Counted from the stretch's first letter, positions 24,817 to 33,930 are shown. The stretch is 64,000 nt of DNA from VXYL01 sp965243175 (GCA_965243175.1 OZ251532.1:124001-188000); one strand, 5' to 3'. Notes: a model not told the origin generated them from the sequence alone. Translations and numbers: made by a program.

Positions 24817-25664
24817 GCGGCGCTGGCAACCTGTTCAAGGTCTTCGAGAAAGGCGTGGCGCTTGACCACGGCATCGATGGCCACCAGCTCCTCCAGAAGC
24901 TCCCGCATCAAAGGCGTGGGCCAGCAGTTCGGGCCGTCCGAGAGCGCCGCGTCGGGGTTCGGATGCGACTCCATGAAGATGCCGGCCACGCCTACCGCCA
25001 CCGCGGCCCGGGCCAGCACCGGCACCATCTGCCGCTGCCCGCCTGATTTGCCTCCCAAGGCCCCCGGCATCTGCACCGAGTGGGTGGCGTCGAAGACCAC
25101 CGGGCAGCCGGTTTCGCGCATGATGGCGAGCGCCCGCATGTCGGAGACCAGATTGTTGTAGCCGAAGCTGGCGCCGCGTTCGCACACCATGATGCGGTCG
25201 TTGCCGGTGGTCTTCGCCTTCGCCACCACGTGGCGCATGTCGCCGGGGGCCAGGAACTGCCCCTTCTTGATGTTCATCGGCAGGCCGCAGGCGGCGACGT
25301 TGCGGATGAAGTTGGTCTGGCGGCAGAGGAACGCCGGGGTTTGCAGCACCGAGACCACGTCCGCCACTTCGTCGAGCGGCGTGTCCTCGTGGACGTCGGT
25401 GAGCACCGGCACGCCGACTTCAGTCTTCACCCGTTCCAGAATCCGCAAACCTTCCTCCAGCCCTGGCCCGCGATAGCTCTCGTGGGAGGAACGGTTGGCC
25501 TTGTCGAACGAGCTCTTGTAGATGAAGGGCGCCCCGACCGCCTCGGCGACCTCCTTCAACGTGGCGGCGGTCTCGAGCGCCAGCGCTTCGGACTCGATCG
25601 CGCACGGGCCGCTGATCAGGAAGATGGGCTTGTCGAGCCCCACCTCGAAGTTGGCGATGCGCAT
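24813..25664 (-). CDS. kdsA: 3-deoxy-8-phosphooctulonate (KDO-8-P) synthase
   Basis: 283 residues; condenses phosphoenolpyruvate and arabinose-5-phosphate to KDO-8-P for lipopolysaccharide inner core. Motifs ISGPCAIES, IYKSSFDKANRSS, VLTDVHE, LCRQTNFI, NIKKGQFLAPGD and VFDATHSVQMPG all match the family. Lies 11 nt after pyrG and overlaps eno. Its presence implies an LPS-bearing, Gram-negative outer membrane. Confidence 0.96.
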   Translation of the reverse strand: MRIANFEVGLDKPIFLISGPCAIESEALALETAATLKEVAEAVGAPFIYKSSFDKANRSSHESYRGPGLEEGLRILERVKTEVGVPVLTDVHEDTPLDEVADVVSVLQTPAFLCRQTNFIRNVAACGLPMNIKKGQFLAPGDMRHVVAKAKTTGNDRIMVCERGASFGYNNLVSDMRALAIMRETGCPVVFDATHSVQMPGALGGKSGGQRQMVPVLARAAVAVGVAGIFMESHPNPDAALSDGPNCWPTPLMRELLEELVAIDAVVKRHAFLEDLEQVASAA

Positions 25665-25675
25665 GGCCGACTCCC

Positions 25676-27325
25676 CTACGCGGCGTCAACTTCCGCCGCG
25701 TCCGCGTGGCGGTTGGCGGCGGCGATGAAGCCGCGAAACAGCGGGTGGCTGTCGCGGGGGGAGGAGTTGAACTCCGGATGGAACTGGCAGGCGACGAACC
25801 AGTCGAGGTCCGGCAGTTCGATCATCTCCACCAGCGCTTCGCCTTCGCTGCGCCCGGCCACCGCGAGGCCGTGTTCGGCGAACGTCGGCAGGTAGGCGTT
25901 GTTGACTTCGTAGCGGTGGCGATGCCGTTCGAGCACCGACGACGCACCGCCATAGAGCTTGCTGGCGAGGCTGGCTTCGTCGAGCAGGCAGCACTGTTCG
26001 CCAAGGCGCATGCTGCCGCCGAGGTCTTCGTCGCCGTTGCGCCGCTGGGTGGTGCCGTCGCTGTCTTCCCACTCCGACACCAGGCCGATCACCGGGTCGC
26101 GGGTGTTCGGGTTGATCTCCGTGGAGTTGGCGTTGTCCAGGCCTACGACGTGGCGCGCGAAATCGATGACCGCGGCGTGCAGCCCGTAGCAGATGCCCAG
26201 ATACGGCACGTTGTTCTCGCGGGCGAAGCGGGCGGCGCTGATCTTGCCCTCGAAGCCGCGCTCGCCGAATCCGCCCGGCACCAGGATGGCGTGGACGTCG
26301 GCCAACTCCGCGCAGCCGTTCTCTTCGAGCTGCTCGGCATCGACGTAGCGCACACTCACCTCGGTGCGGTTTTCGATGCCGGCGTGGGTGATGGCTTCGG
26401 AGAGCGACTTGTAGGCGTCCAGCAGGTCGAGATACTTGCCGACGATGGCGATTTCCGTCTTGCGCTGCGGATTCTGCAAGGCATCCGTGACGCGCTGCCA
26501 CTCCTGCAGATCCGCAGGCCCGCGCCGCAAGTCGAATTTCGCGACGACGATTTCGTCCAGCTGCTGCTTGTTGAGCATCACCGGCACCTGATAGATGGAG
26601 GGCGCGTCCGCCAAGGAGATGACGGCGCGGCCTTCCACGTTGGTGAAGAGCGCGATCTTCTCGCGCACCTCGCAGTCGAGGGGCTCTTCGGAGCGGCAGA
26701 TGAGCACGTCCGGCTGCAAGCCGATGGAGCGCAGTTCCTTCACCGAGTGCTGGGTCGGCTTGGTCTTGATTTCGCCGGCCATAGCCAGCTTCGGCACCAG
26801 CGTGAGGTGGATGAAGAGCGTGTTGTCGGCGCCGATCTCCAGCCGCAGCTGCCGCGTCGCTTCCAGAAACGGCTGCGATTCGATGTCGCCCACCGTGCCG
26901 CCGATTTCGACGATGACCACGTCGAAGCCGTCGCCCACGGCGAGGATGCGGCGCTTGATTTCGTCCGTGACGTGGGGGATGACCTGCACGGTGCCGCCGA
27001 GATAGTCGCCGCGCCGCTCCTTGCGGATGACTTCGTCGTAGACGCTGCCGGTGGTGAAGTTGTTGCGCTTGGACATGCGGGCGCCGCGGATGAAGCGTTC
27101 GTAGTGGCCGAGGTCCAAGTCGGTCTCGGCGCCGTCGGCGGTGACGAACACTTCGCCGTGCTGGAACGGGCTCATCGTGCCCGGATCGACGTTGATGTAC
27201 GGGTCCATCTTCAGGATGTTGACGCCGATGCCGCGCGCTTCGAGGATGGCCGCGAGGGACGCCGTGACGATGCCTTTGCCGAGCGAGGACACGACGCCGC
27301 CGGTCACGAAGATGTACTGTGTCAT
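25676..27325 (-). CDS. pyrG: CTP synthase
   Basis: 549 residues; makes CTP from UTP, ATP and glutamine. The N-terminal synthetase domain (YIFVTGGVVSSLGKGI, MDPYINVDPGTMSP, EIGGTVGDIES) is followed from about residue 290 by a class I glutaminase. Its catalytic Cys lies in YLGICYGLHAAV (the common form is GICLGMQ, so the flank varies), with QFHPEFNSSP supplying His and Glu. It heads the pyrG-kdsA-eno-ftsB block. A weak promoter-like TTCAAC-N17-TAGGGT lies in the 117-nt gap upstream. Confidence 0.97.
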   Translation of the reverse strand: MTQYIFVTGGVVSSLGKGIVTASLAAILEARGIGVNILKMDPYINVDPGTMSPFQHGEVFVTADGAETDLDLGHYERFIRGARMSKRNNFTTGSVYDEVIRKERRGDYLGGTVQVIPHVTDEIKRRILAVGDGFDVVIVEIGGTVGDIESQPFLEATRQLRLEIGADNTLFIHLTLVPKLAMAGEIKTKPTQHSVKELRSIGLQPDVLICRSEEPLDCEVREKIALFTNVEGRAVISLADAPSIYQVPVMLNKQQLDEIVVAKFDLRRGPADLQEWQRVTDALQNPQRKTEIAIVGKYLDLLDAYKSLSEAITHAGIENRTEVSVRYVDAEQLEENGCAELADVHAILVPGGFGERGFEGKISAARFARENNVPYLGICYGLHAAVIDFARHVVGLDNANSTEINPNTRDPVIGLVSEWEDSDGTTQRRNGDEDLGGSMRLGEQCCLLDEASLASKLYGGASSVLERHRHRYEVNNAYLPTFAEHGLAVAGRSEGEALVEMIELPDLDWFVACQFHPEFNSSPRDSHPLFRGFIAAANRHADAAEVDAA

Positions 27326-27442
27326 GGAGCGCCCATCCAGAAACCGGCCGCTTCGCCACCCGCCGGAAGATGGCCTTGCACCCTAGCACGTTCCCTCCGG
27401 CAGTTGAAGGACGGTTTCGGCGATCCGCTATTCGCCCGATGC

Positions 27443-28849
27443 TCAGCCAGGCAGCTGCGGCAGCGGAAACGGGTTGGCGCGCTCCAAGGTGGCCGCCGCT
27501 TGCAGCACGAGCGGGTCGGCGCCGCGCCTGCCGACGATCTGCAAGCCCACCGGCAGGCCGTTCGGCGTCAGCCCGCAGGGCACGCTGGCGGCAGGCAGGC
27601 CGCTCATGTTGAAGGGATAGGAGAACTCCGCCCAAGAGAGCCAGTCCCACGGGTGCTGCGGCCAGTGTTCGGGTTGCAGACGGTCGGCCGGGAAGGCGGC
27701 CACGGAAACCGAAGGCGTGAGCAGCAGATCCCAATCCGCCATGAAGCGATGCTGGCGTTCGACGTAGCTCAGCTTGCGCGCCCGCATGGCGAGGTAGGTT
27801 TCGGCCGAGTGCCCGCTGCCAGCCCGGATGCACGCCACCAGGCCCGGATCCATCTGCTCCTCCCACTCGTCCAGATGGGCCGCCAAGGAGGTTCGGTCCA
27901 CGGACCAGAAGAAGCGCGCCAGTTCCGCGCCTTCCGGCCCCCACTCCGGCGTTACATCCTCGACATGGCAGCCCACGGTCTCGAAGAGCCGAACGGCCGC
28001 TCGCACCACGTCGGCGACTTCGGCATCGACTCTCGCATGGCCGAGGTCCGGACTGAAAGCGATGCGCAAGCCGGAGACGTCCCGCTCCAACTCCGCGCCG
28101 AAATCGTCCGCCGGACGCACCATGCTCGTGTGGTCGAAGGGATGCGGGCCACCAGTCGCGTTCAAGAACAGCGCAAGGTCGGCGACCGAACGGGCCATCG
28201 GCCCGACATGGGAGACCTGGTCGTTGTTGCGCAACGGCACATGCGGCACCGTTCCCCACGTGGGCTTCAAGCCGACCACGCCGCTGAAGTGGCACGGCAT
28301 GCGAATCGACCCGGCACCGTCCGAACCCTGGTGCAACGGCCCGAACCGCGCAGCCGCTGCCGCCCCCGCTCCCGCGGAGGACGCGCCAGCGTTGTAGCCG
28401 TGCCGCCAAGGATTGTGCGTCACGCCGGTGAGCGGACTGCGGCTCACCCCCGTCCAGCCGAACTCGGACGTCGTCGTCTTGCCGAGAACCACGGCGCCAG
28501 CCGCCTTCAGCCGCGCCGCCACCGGACAATCCGCATCGGCCACCCGCCCCACTTGGCTGCGCGAGCCTTGCTCCGTAGGAAATCCTTCCAGATGAAACAG
28601 ATCCTTGATCGTCACCGGCACCCCCAGCAACGGCCCCGAATCCCCGCGCAGCCAAGCGTCCTCCGCTCGCTTGGCCGCCTCAAGCGCCAGCTCCGGCGTC
28701 AAACAAGCAAAGGCGTTGACCTTCGGCTCGAACGCTTCGATGCGTTCGAGCAGCCCCTTCGCAACCTCCACCGGCGAAAGCGCCTTGCTGCGAAACCGCG
28801 AGAGCAGATCAACCGCCGAGGCGCGGCAGATGTCGTCACTGGGGGCCAT
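27443..28849 (-). CDS. amidase-signature family hydrolase
   Basis: 468 residues. The Ser-cisSer-Lys catalytic set of the amidase signature family is visible: Lys in GVPVTIKDLF, and serines in GYNAGASSAGAGAAAA and HQGSDGAGSIRMPC. Such enzymes hydrolyse amides of many kinds; GatA of tRNA amidation is a relative. No gatB or gatC adjoins, so a stand-alone catabolic amidase is more likely. Same strand as pyrG, 117 nt apart. Confidence 0.88.
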   Translation of the reverse strand: MAPSDDICRASAVDLLSRFRSKALSPVEVAKGLLERIEAFEPKVNAFACLTPELALEAAKRAEDAWLRGDSGPLLGVPVTIKDLFHLEGFPTEQGSRSQVGRVADADCPVAARLKAAGAVVLGKTTTSEFGWTGVSRSPLTGVTHNPWRHGYNAGASSAGAGAAAAARFGPLHQGSDGAGSIRMPCHFSGVVGLKPTWGTVPHVPLRNNDQVSHVGPMARSVADLALFLNATGGPHPFDHTSMVRPADDFGAELERDVSGLRIAFSPDLGHARVDAEVADVVRAAVRLFETVGCHVEDVTPEWGPEGAELARFFWSVDRTSLAAHLDEWEEQMDPGLVACIRAGSGHSAETYLAMRARKLSYVERQHRFMADWDLLLTPSVSVAAFPADRLQPEHWPQHPWDWLSWAEFSYPFNMSGLPAASVPCGLTPNGLPVGLQIVGRRGADPLVLQAAATLERANPFPLPQLPG

Positions 28850-28979
28850 GTCGTGTCCTTCGGAGTTCGAAACGCCGCAAAGGAGTATTCCACGGTCCGC
28901 TGCACGACTCGAACGCAGTGCGTCGCCGACGCCAGTCGCATTTCCACGACCACGCGCTACCGTCTCTGCGTCCGTGGCT

Positions 28980-29330
28980 TCAGTCGCAGGTCGGCGCGGT
29001 GGTCGAAATATAGGCGACGATGCGCCAGATGTCGTCGTCGCCTTGGGGGAGTTTGCCTTTGAAGGCGATCATTGGGGTTTGTGGGACGCCGTTGGCGATG
29101 ATGTCGAACAGGGCCTGGTCGCTGCCGTCGCCGTGTCGCCAGGTGCAGTCGAAGAGGTAGGGGGCGGCGCGTTCCACGGTGGGGCTGTGGCAGTAGCCGG
29201 CGCAGGTGCCGGTGAACAGGGACTTGCCGCGTTGCAGCGCTTGCGGGTCGGCGCGGAAGGCGTCGGCCGGCGTTTGCTGCTCGCAGCCGCTGGCCATCAG
29301 GAGTGCCAGCGTAATGGCGAGGTGCTTCAA
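28980..29330 (-). CDS. cytochrome c lipoprotein-like, with CxxxCH heme motif
   Basis: 116 residues. The TTG start overlaps the previous stop (TTGA), the tightest choice, and gives a lipoprotein-type signal (ITLALLMASGC). The heme-binding motif reads GTCAGYCHSP, that is Cys-x-x-x-Cys-His with three residues between the cysteines instead of two. A possible axial Met follows (PQTPMIAFKGKLP), and DDIWRIVAYIST is the usual C-terminal cytochrome helix. Third gene of the PQQ dehydrogenase operon, so probably its electron acceptor. Confidence 0.8.
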   Translation of the reverse strand: MKHLAITLALLMASGCEQQTPADAFRADPQALQRGKSLFTGTCAGYCHSPTVERAAPYLFDCTWRHGDGSDQALFDIIANGVPQTPMIAFKGKLPQGDDDIWRIVAYISTTAPTCD

Positions 29331-30175
29331 GGATTCTCGGTGCCGACCAGCGCGGCCAGCCCTTCGCGCGTGTGGACGGTCTCGAACGGTGGGCGGCTGG
29401 GGATGCCGTGCTGGGAGAGCAGTGCCAGGATTCGGCGCTGGATCTCGGCGTCGGCAAATACACGGTTGAGGTCGGCGAGCAGCGGGTCGCCGCGCCGGGT
29501 GGCTGCGTGCAGGTTCCAGCGCAGCACCTCCGGCGGCTCGAAGTCTGCGCTTCGTTCGACTTGGCCGGCCAACAGCGCGAGGTCCGGGCCCCATACCAAG
29601 CCAGCGGTTGCCGTACTGTCGGCAAGCGCGCCGAGCACATCCGCCGATGCTTCCTGCATCGTCCAGCGCAGGCCAGCGGCGTTCACTGCAACGTGGGCGA
29701 CCGAGTTGGCGACCACGGCGACTCTGCCCGGGTCTGGTTCCGCGCCAAGGACCGCAGCCCCCTTCCCCCAGCGCAAAGGCGAGTGCTGCGGCAGCAGTTC
29801 GTAGGCGGCGCCGTAGTACGGCTCGCTCAACGCCAGCCGTCCGCGCAAGTGGGCGACTGCGCCTTCGCCCGGCACCGAGAGCTGCACATCGCATTCGCCG
29901 CGCAACAGCGGGCGGAAGTCGAGGTCGGTGGATTCGATGTCCGTCTGCGCACTCTCCGGCATCCAGACCAAGCGCAACGGTCTGTTCAGCTTCGCCGCCA
30001 GAAGCCGCGCCACGTCCACGTCGAAGCTCGGCCCCTCGCCGCTTCGCAACGATCGCGGCGGGTCGTTTTCCGCGAAGCAGACGGCGAACGGCGACGCACC
30101 CTCCGCCGCGCCCGTTCCTGCGAAGGCGAGGCAGGCCGCGACGGCGAATGCCGCCGCGGCGTGAAACCGCGCCAC
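29327..30175 (-). CDS. periplasmic binding protein of PQQ dehydrogenase operon (XoxJ/MxaJ-like)
   Basis: 282 residues from a GTG 2 nt after the dehydrogenase stop. Signal peptide (FAVAACLAFAGTGAAEG) then a family-3 solute-binding fold (FAVCFAENDPPRSL, FDVDVARLLAAKLNR, LALSEPYYGAAYELL). MxaJ/XoxJ proteins of this fold accompany methanol dehydrogenases and may help load or activate them; assignment rests mainly on gene order. Confidence 0.75.
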   Translation of the reverse strand: MARFHAAAAFAVAACLAFAGTGAAEGASPFAVCFAENDPPRSLRSGEGPSFDVDVARLLAAKLNRPLRLVWMPESAQTDIESTDLDFRPLLRGECDVQLSVPGEGAVAHLRGRLALSEPYYGAAYELLPQHSPLRWGKGAAVLGAEPDPGRVAVVANSVAHVAVNAAGLRWTMQEASADVLGALADSTATAGLVWGPDLALLAGQVERSADFEPPEVLRWNLHAATRRGDPLLADLNRVFADAEIQRRILALLSQHGIPSRPPFETVHTREGLAALVGTENP

Positions 30176-30177
30176 GT

Positions 30178-31998
30178 CTACGGCAGCGCGAAGACGAACA
30201 AGTGGCCGCCTTCGGGAATCTCCGTGCGACCGCCCGCGAACGACACGAAGGTGGCGAAGTTGCCCGAGGCGATGGCGACGTAGCTCTTGCCGTCGGCGCG
30301 ATAGGCCACCGGCTGGCTTCTCATGCCGCTGCCCATGCGGAACTGCCACAGAAGCTCCCCGCTGGCGGCGTCCAGTGCGAGCGCGAAGCCTTCCTGGGTG
30401 CCGGTGAAGACCACGCCGCTGGCGAGCGAGAGCACGCCGCCCATCATCGGGTCCTTGTCCTCGTGCCGCCAGCGCACTTCGCCGGTGTGGATGTCGATGG
30501 CGGAGATGTGGCCGTGCGCCTTGCCGGCCTCCACGTCCACCGGCAGCGGCGTACCACCCATGAACGGCTGCCCCTTCACGAACGCGGTGATGCCCTTCTG
30601 GTAGAACTGGCAGGACTCCACGGAGGGGATGTAGGCGAGCCCGAGATCGGGGTTCAGAGCGCCCGTCCAGGCACCGTTCATGCCGCCGAGGTTGCTTGGG
30701 CAGACTCGATAGTCGGGCTCTTCCGTCGGGTTGGCCCGCGGATCAACCACCGGGCGACCGTTTTCGTCCAGCGTCGCCCAGTTCAGTTCCTTCACGTACT
30801 GCGCGGCGTCGATGAAGGCGCCGGTGTCGCGCTCCAGGATGTAGAAGAAGCCGTTGCGGTTGGCCTGCACAATGGCTGGCGTGGTCGTGCCGTCGCGCTC
30901 GACGTCCACTAGGAAGAGTTGCGTGTTGCCGTCGTAATCCCAGACGTCGTGCGGCGTGAACTGGAAGTGCCAGAGCCGCTCGCCCGTATCCGGATTCACG
31001 GCCAGCAGGCTGTTGGAGAAGAGGTTGTCGCCAGCGCGCAGGTCGCCGTTCCAGTCCGGCGACGGGTTGCCGGTGGTCCAGTAGAGCACGTCGCGCTGCG
31101 GATCGTAGGCGCCGCTCGTCCACGCTGGAGCGCCGCCCGTCTTCCACGAATCCCCGGCCCAGGTCTCCACGCCGGGTTCGCCCTCCACCGGCACCGTGTA
31201 GTGGCGCCAGCGCAGTTCGCCGGTGGCGACGTCGTAGGCGTCGAAGAAGCCGCGCACGCCGAACTCCCCGCCAGCGATGCCGATGACGGCCATGTCCTTG
31301 ACGATCATGGGCATCGAGGTGGCGCTGAAGCCCTCGGCGTAGTCCGCCAGCGTCTTCTCCCATTGCAGTTCGCCGGTGAGCCGATGGAAGGCGAGCAGCT
31401 TGGCGTCCAAGGTGGCCATCAGCACGGTGTCGCCGCTGATCGCCGCGCCTCGGTTCACGCTGCCGCAGCACAGTCGGCGGTCTTCCGGCGGCGGAAGCTG
31501 GTGATCGTAGCGCCAGTGAATTTCGCCGGTGGCGGCGTCGAGCGCGAACAAGCGATTGAAGGAGGTGGTGACGTACATGATGCCGTCGTAGACCGTCGGC
31601 GAGACTTCGAACTGCTCGGTCGTGCCGCTGGGAAACGCCCACGCCACCTTCAGATCCGCCACGTTCGCCGGGGTGATGTCGTCGATGGGCGAGTGGCGGA
31701 GATTGGCGTAGTCGCCGCCGTAGAGCAGCCACTGTTCGGGGTCCGCGGTGCCGGCCAGCAGATCGTCGTTGGTCACCGGCCCATCGCCTTTGCCGATGGC
31801 TTTGTCGATCGTCCAGTGCGTGGGCATGGGCGGCGCCACGCTCACCTCGACGGCCGTCTCGTTCGCCGCCGGGGCGACTTCGGCGGACGCTTCCGGCGGT
31901 GGCGCGGCGGATTCCGACTCCGGCCCGGGCTGGCATCCGAGCATGAACGCGCAGCCGAGCAGCGTTGCGTACCCCGTGGGGCGGGCGACATGGTTCAC
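30178..31998 (-). CDS. PQQ-dependent alcohol dehydrogenase, lanthanide type, lipoprotein
   Basis: 606 residues. A GTG start with GGAGGAG upstream yields a lipoprotein signal (CAFMLGC). The rest is an eight-bladed PQQ quinoprotein: WLLYGGDYANLRHSP, the vicinal disulfide RRLCCGSVNRG, GDSWKTGGAPAW and several tryptophan-docking blades (GELRWRHY, GEVRWRHE, GELLWQF). In WDYDG the catalytic Asp is followed two residues later by a second Asp. That Asp marks lanthanide-dependent XoxF and ExaF/PedH enzymes, while calcium enzymes have Ala or another residue there. It oxidises an alcohol in the periplasm and passes electrons to cytochrome c. The substrate (methanol or longer) is not decidable by eye. 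The membrane lipid anchor is unusual for the family. Confidence 0.88.
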   Translation of the reverse strand: MNHVARPTGYATLLGCAFMLGCQPGPESESAAPPPEASAEVAPAANETAVEVSVAPPMPTHWTIDKAIGKGDGPVTNDDLLAGTADPEQWLLYGGDYANLRHSPIDDITPANVADLKVAWAFPSGTTEQFEVSPTVYDGIMYVTTSFNRLFALDAATGEIHWRYDHQLPPPEDRRLCCGSVNRGAAISGDTVLMATLDAKLLAFHRLTGELQWEKTLADYAEGFSATSMPMIVKDMAVIGIAGGEFGVRGFFDAYDVATGELRWRHYTVPVEGEPGVETWAGDSWKTGGAPAWTSGAYDPQRDVLYWTTGNPSPDWNGDLRAGDNLFSNSLLAVNPDTGERLWHFQFTPHDVWDYDGNTQLFLVDVERDGTTTPAIVQANRNGFFYILERDTGAFIDAAQYVKELNWATLDENGRPVVDPRANPTEEPDYRVCPSNLGGMNGAWTGALNPDLGLAYIPSVESCQFYQKGITAFVKGQPFMGGTPLPVDVEAGKAHGHISAIDIHTGEVRWRHEDKDPMMGGVLSLASGVVFTGTQEGFALALDAASGELLWQFRMGSGMRSQPVAYRADGKSYVAIASGNFATFVSFAGGRTEIPEGGHLFVFALP

Positions 31999-32144
31999 AG
32001 GCTTCTCCTCCCATTCCTCTCGGCAGCCATTATTGCCCATTGTCCACGCCGTGTCTGCCCGATGAACGCCATCTCGCTTGACGACGGCTGCCTCCGCAGA
32101 ACGGCGTATGATGGCGGGGTGTTCAAGCATCGGGAAGCCGCACC

Positions 32145-32372
32145 ATGCCCTTTCCCAAAGACCCCAAGCTCCGAGGGCTCGCCGCCGTGATGTTCCACAG
32201 CGACATTCCGCCTTGGGAGTACGACATTCGCGCCGTCCCGCCCGGCACCGAGCCTCTGCGCGTATCGGACTGGCACCGCAGACACGGCAGGGCCAACAAC
32301 GAGTCGGGAAGCATGGAGCGGACGGCCGAAGCGCGCGTCAAGCCGGTGACGAAGGGGCCTGAGCGTGAATGA
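32145..32372 (+). CDS. small protein sharing N terminus with the 54.4-kb small protein
   Basis: 75 residues with GGGAAG before the ATG. Unknown function. Its first 19 residues follow the pattern MP[FY]PxDPKLxGxAAxxFHS, also seen in the small protein at 54427-54645, so they form a family. The C-terminal half is charged and probably disordered. It overlaps the following gene by 8 nt, indicating coupling, which is a common feature of toxin-antitoxin pairs. Confidence 0.65.
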   Translation: MPFPKDPKLRGLAAVMFHSDIPPWEYDIRAVPPGTEPLRVSDWHRRHGRANNESGSMERTAEARVKPVTKGPERE

Positions 32373-33159
32373 CGATGCTCTGGGGCCGGGCTTCGACACC
32401 GTCACGTTGATTCGGCCAACTCTACGCAAGCTCGTCTGTCTGTGGATGGAACAGGCGGGTTCGCGCACCGTGCTGCTGCCCACTGTATGGGAGCAGCTTG
32501 CACGTACACGCAAGAACAGGATCAGCGTCAACGCAGCCTCCTGGCGGCGCATGCGTACGCACACCAACGCCCCCTTCCGGTGGCTGGAACTGGACGACGA
32601 GCAGCAGGACGCCGTGGACGACGTGCTGCAACACTTCACGGAACCATGCTTTCCACGGCTTGTGGCGGATCAGATACCGGACGACGCCGATGCGAACATC
32701 ATCGCGGAAGCGTTGATCGTCGGCACCGATGTGCTGGTTACGCAGGACATCAACTCGATCAATCACGACGAGGTCAACTTCGTGATCGAGAAGCGGCTGG
32801 GGGCGAACGCGGGGTTCGTTCTCACCTTGGACAGAGCGCTTGCGCGAGCTTTCCCCGGGGGTGAATCGGCCGACCACCTGTTGATGTTGGCTTTGGCCAC
32901 CATCGCGCCGACAGACCACGAGTGGACTGTCGAAGACGCCCACCTGGACTTTGCGAATCTGCTTCGAGCGCTGGCGGGGGCCAATGTCAGAGAGACGGCG
33001 CAACGGCTGGACGTGCGCTGGAGTCAGTGCGACGACTTGGAGCGGACGCTGGACGAAGCGCGAACGGTTGCCGAAACCTCTTGCGCGATGCAGTTCGAGC
33101 GCATGCGGGCGGAGTGGCAGCGTGAAGCGGCGCAACACGGAAGCCCCGTGAAGGACTGA
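32365..33159 (+). CDS. PIN-like domain protein, possible toxin
   Basis: 264 residues from GTG 32365 inside the end of the preceding gene. The stretch IPDDADANIIAEALIVGTDVLVTQD, with evenly placed acidic residues, resembles the core of PIN-type ribonucleases. The C terminus (about 185-264) is helical and acidic. I do not recognise the whole protein. Position after a small coupled gene fits a toxin-antitoxin pair, but PIN assignment is by eye only. Confidence 0.55.
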   Translation: MNDDALGPGFDTVTLIRPTLRKLVCLWMEQAGSRTVLLPTVWEQLARTRKNRISVNAASWRRMRTHTNAPFRWLELDDEQQDAVDDVLQHFTEPCFPRLVADQIPDDADANIIAEALIVGTDVLVTQDINSINHDEVNFVIEKRLGANAGFVLTLDRALARAFPGGESADHLLMLALATIAPTDHEWTVEDAHLDFANLLRALAGANVRETAQRLDVRWSQCDDLERTLDEARTVAETSCAMQFERMRAEWQREAAQHGSPVKD

Positions 33160-33216
33160 ATCTCGTCGAGCGCTTCTCCGCAGAACGGGTCGGGATGCGC
33201 CTGCGATGCGGTCTGC

Positions 33217-33486
33217 TCACGCCGACGTGCAATCTCGTGAAGGGCGTTCGGTTCCCGCGGTCAGCGTCGACCGCTCTCGGTCGGCCGCATAGCTCAAGCA
33301 CGCGAGGATGTCCGCTTCGCGCAGATACGGGAACTCGTCCAGCACTTCGCGGTAGGTCATGCCGGAAGCCAGGTAGCCGAGCACGTCGTACACGGTGATC
33401 CGCATTCCTCGTATGCAGGGCCTGCCGCCTCGCTTGCCCTGATCGATGGTGATCACGTTGCGAAGGTCCACTTCAGCAACAGGCAT
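33217..33486 (-). CDS. DUF433 antitoxin-like protein
   Basis: 89 residues with the DUF433 core GGRPCIRGMRITVYDVLGYLASGMTYREVLDEFPYLREADILACLSYA. Members are usually the antitoxin of a pair with a DUF5615 (PIN-like) toxin directly downstream. Here no such gene follows; only 57 bases separate it from the convergent PIN-like gene. It is either an orphan or interacts with that neighbour. Confidence 0.85.
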   Translation of the reverse strand: MPVAEVDLRNVITIDQGKRGGRPCIRGMRITVYDVLGYLASGMTYREVLDEFPYLREADILACLSYAADRERSTLTAGTERPSRDCTSA

Positions 33487-33648
33487 GGCATTGGCTCCTC
33501 GGTGCGTCGTTGGGGCGATGAGGATTGTAGCTCGACAGCTGGCGGCGGAGTGAAGGTCGGCCCTTCTGAGCGTCGTGGTACGCCGCAGCGCGAATGCTGC
33601 CGTTCGGGTGTACTCTCTCGTCTGTACGCGGCGACAGGGGCGCATGGG

Positions 33649-33930
33649 ATGAAAGCGATCTGGAATGGCCAAGTGGTGGCCGAGAGCGACGACACCGTTG
33701 TGGTGGAGGGGAACCACTACTTTCCGCGTTCGGCGCTGGACGATGCGCTGTTGGAAGCGAGCGACACGCAGAGCTACTGTCCGTGGAAGGGGACGGCCTG
33801 CTACTTCCATCTGACGGCGGGCGGGGAGACCAGCCGCGATGCGGTGTGGTACTACCCGGATCCGAAGGAGGCCGCCAGCATGATCGACGGGCGGGTGGCG
33901 TTCTGGAACGGCGTTGAAGTGGTCCGTTGA
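33649..33930 (+). CDS. DUF427 domain protein
   Basis: 93 residues, complete DUF427: MKAIWNGQVVAESDDT, VEGNHYFPRSAL, SYCPWKGTACYFHL, DAVWYYPDP and a closing FWNGVEV. The conserved Cys-Pro-Trp-Lys-Gly suggests a small catalytic or binding site of unknown purpose. Its stop overlaps the TTG start of the transporter binding protein by 4 nt, so it is the first gene of the peptide-transporter operon. Confidence 0.88.
   Translation: MKAIWNGQVVAESDDTVVVEGNHYFPRSALDDALLEASDTQSYCPWKGTACYFHLTAGGETSRDAVWYYPDPKEAASMIDGRVAFWNGVEVVR

Noticed and set aside
25706..29062. Open frame of over 1100 codons on the + strand
   Set aside because: Antisense to pyrG and amidase, with His/Gln/Arg-rich shadow composition; no real domains.
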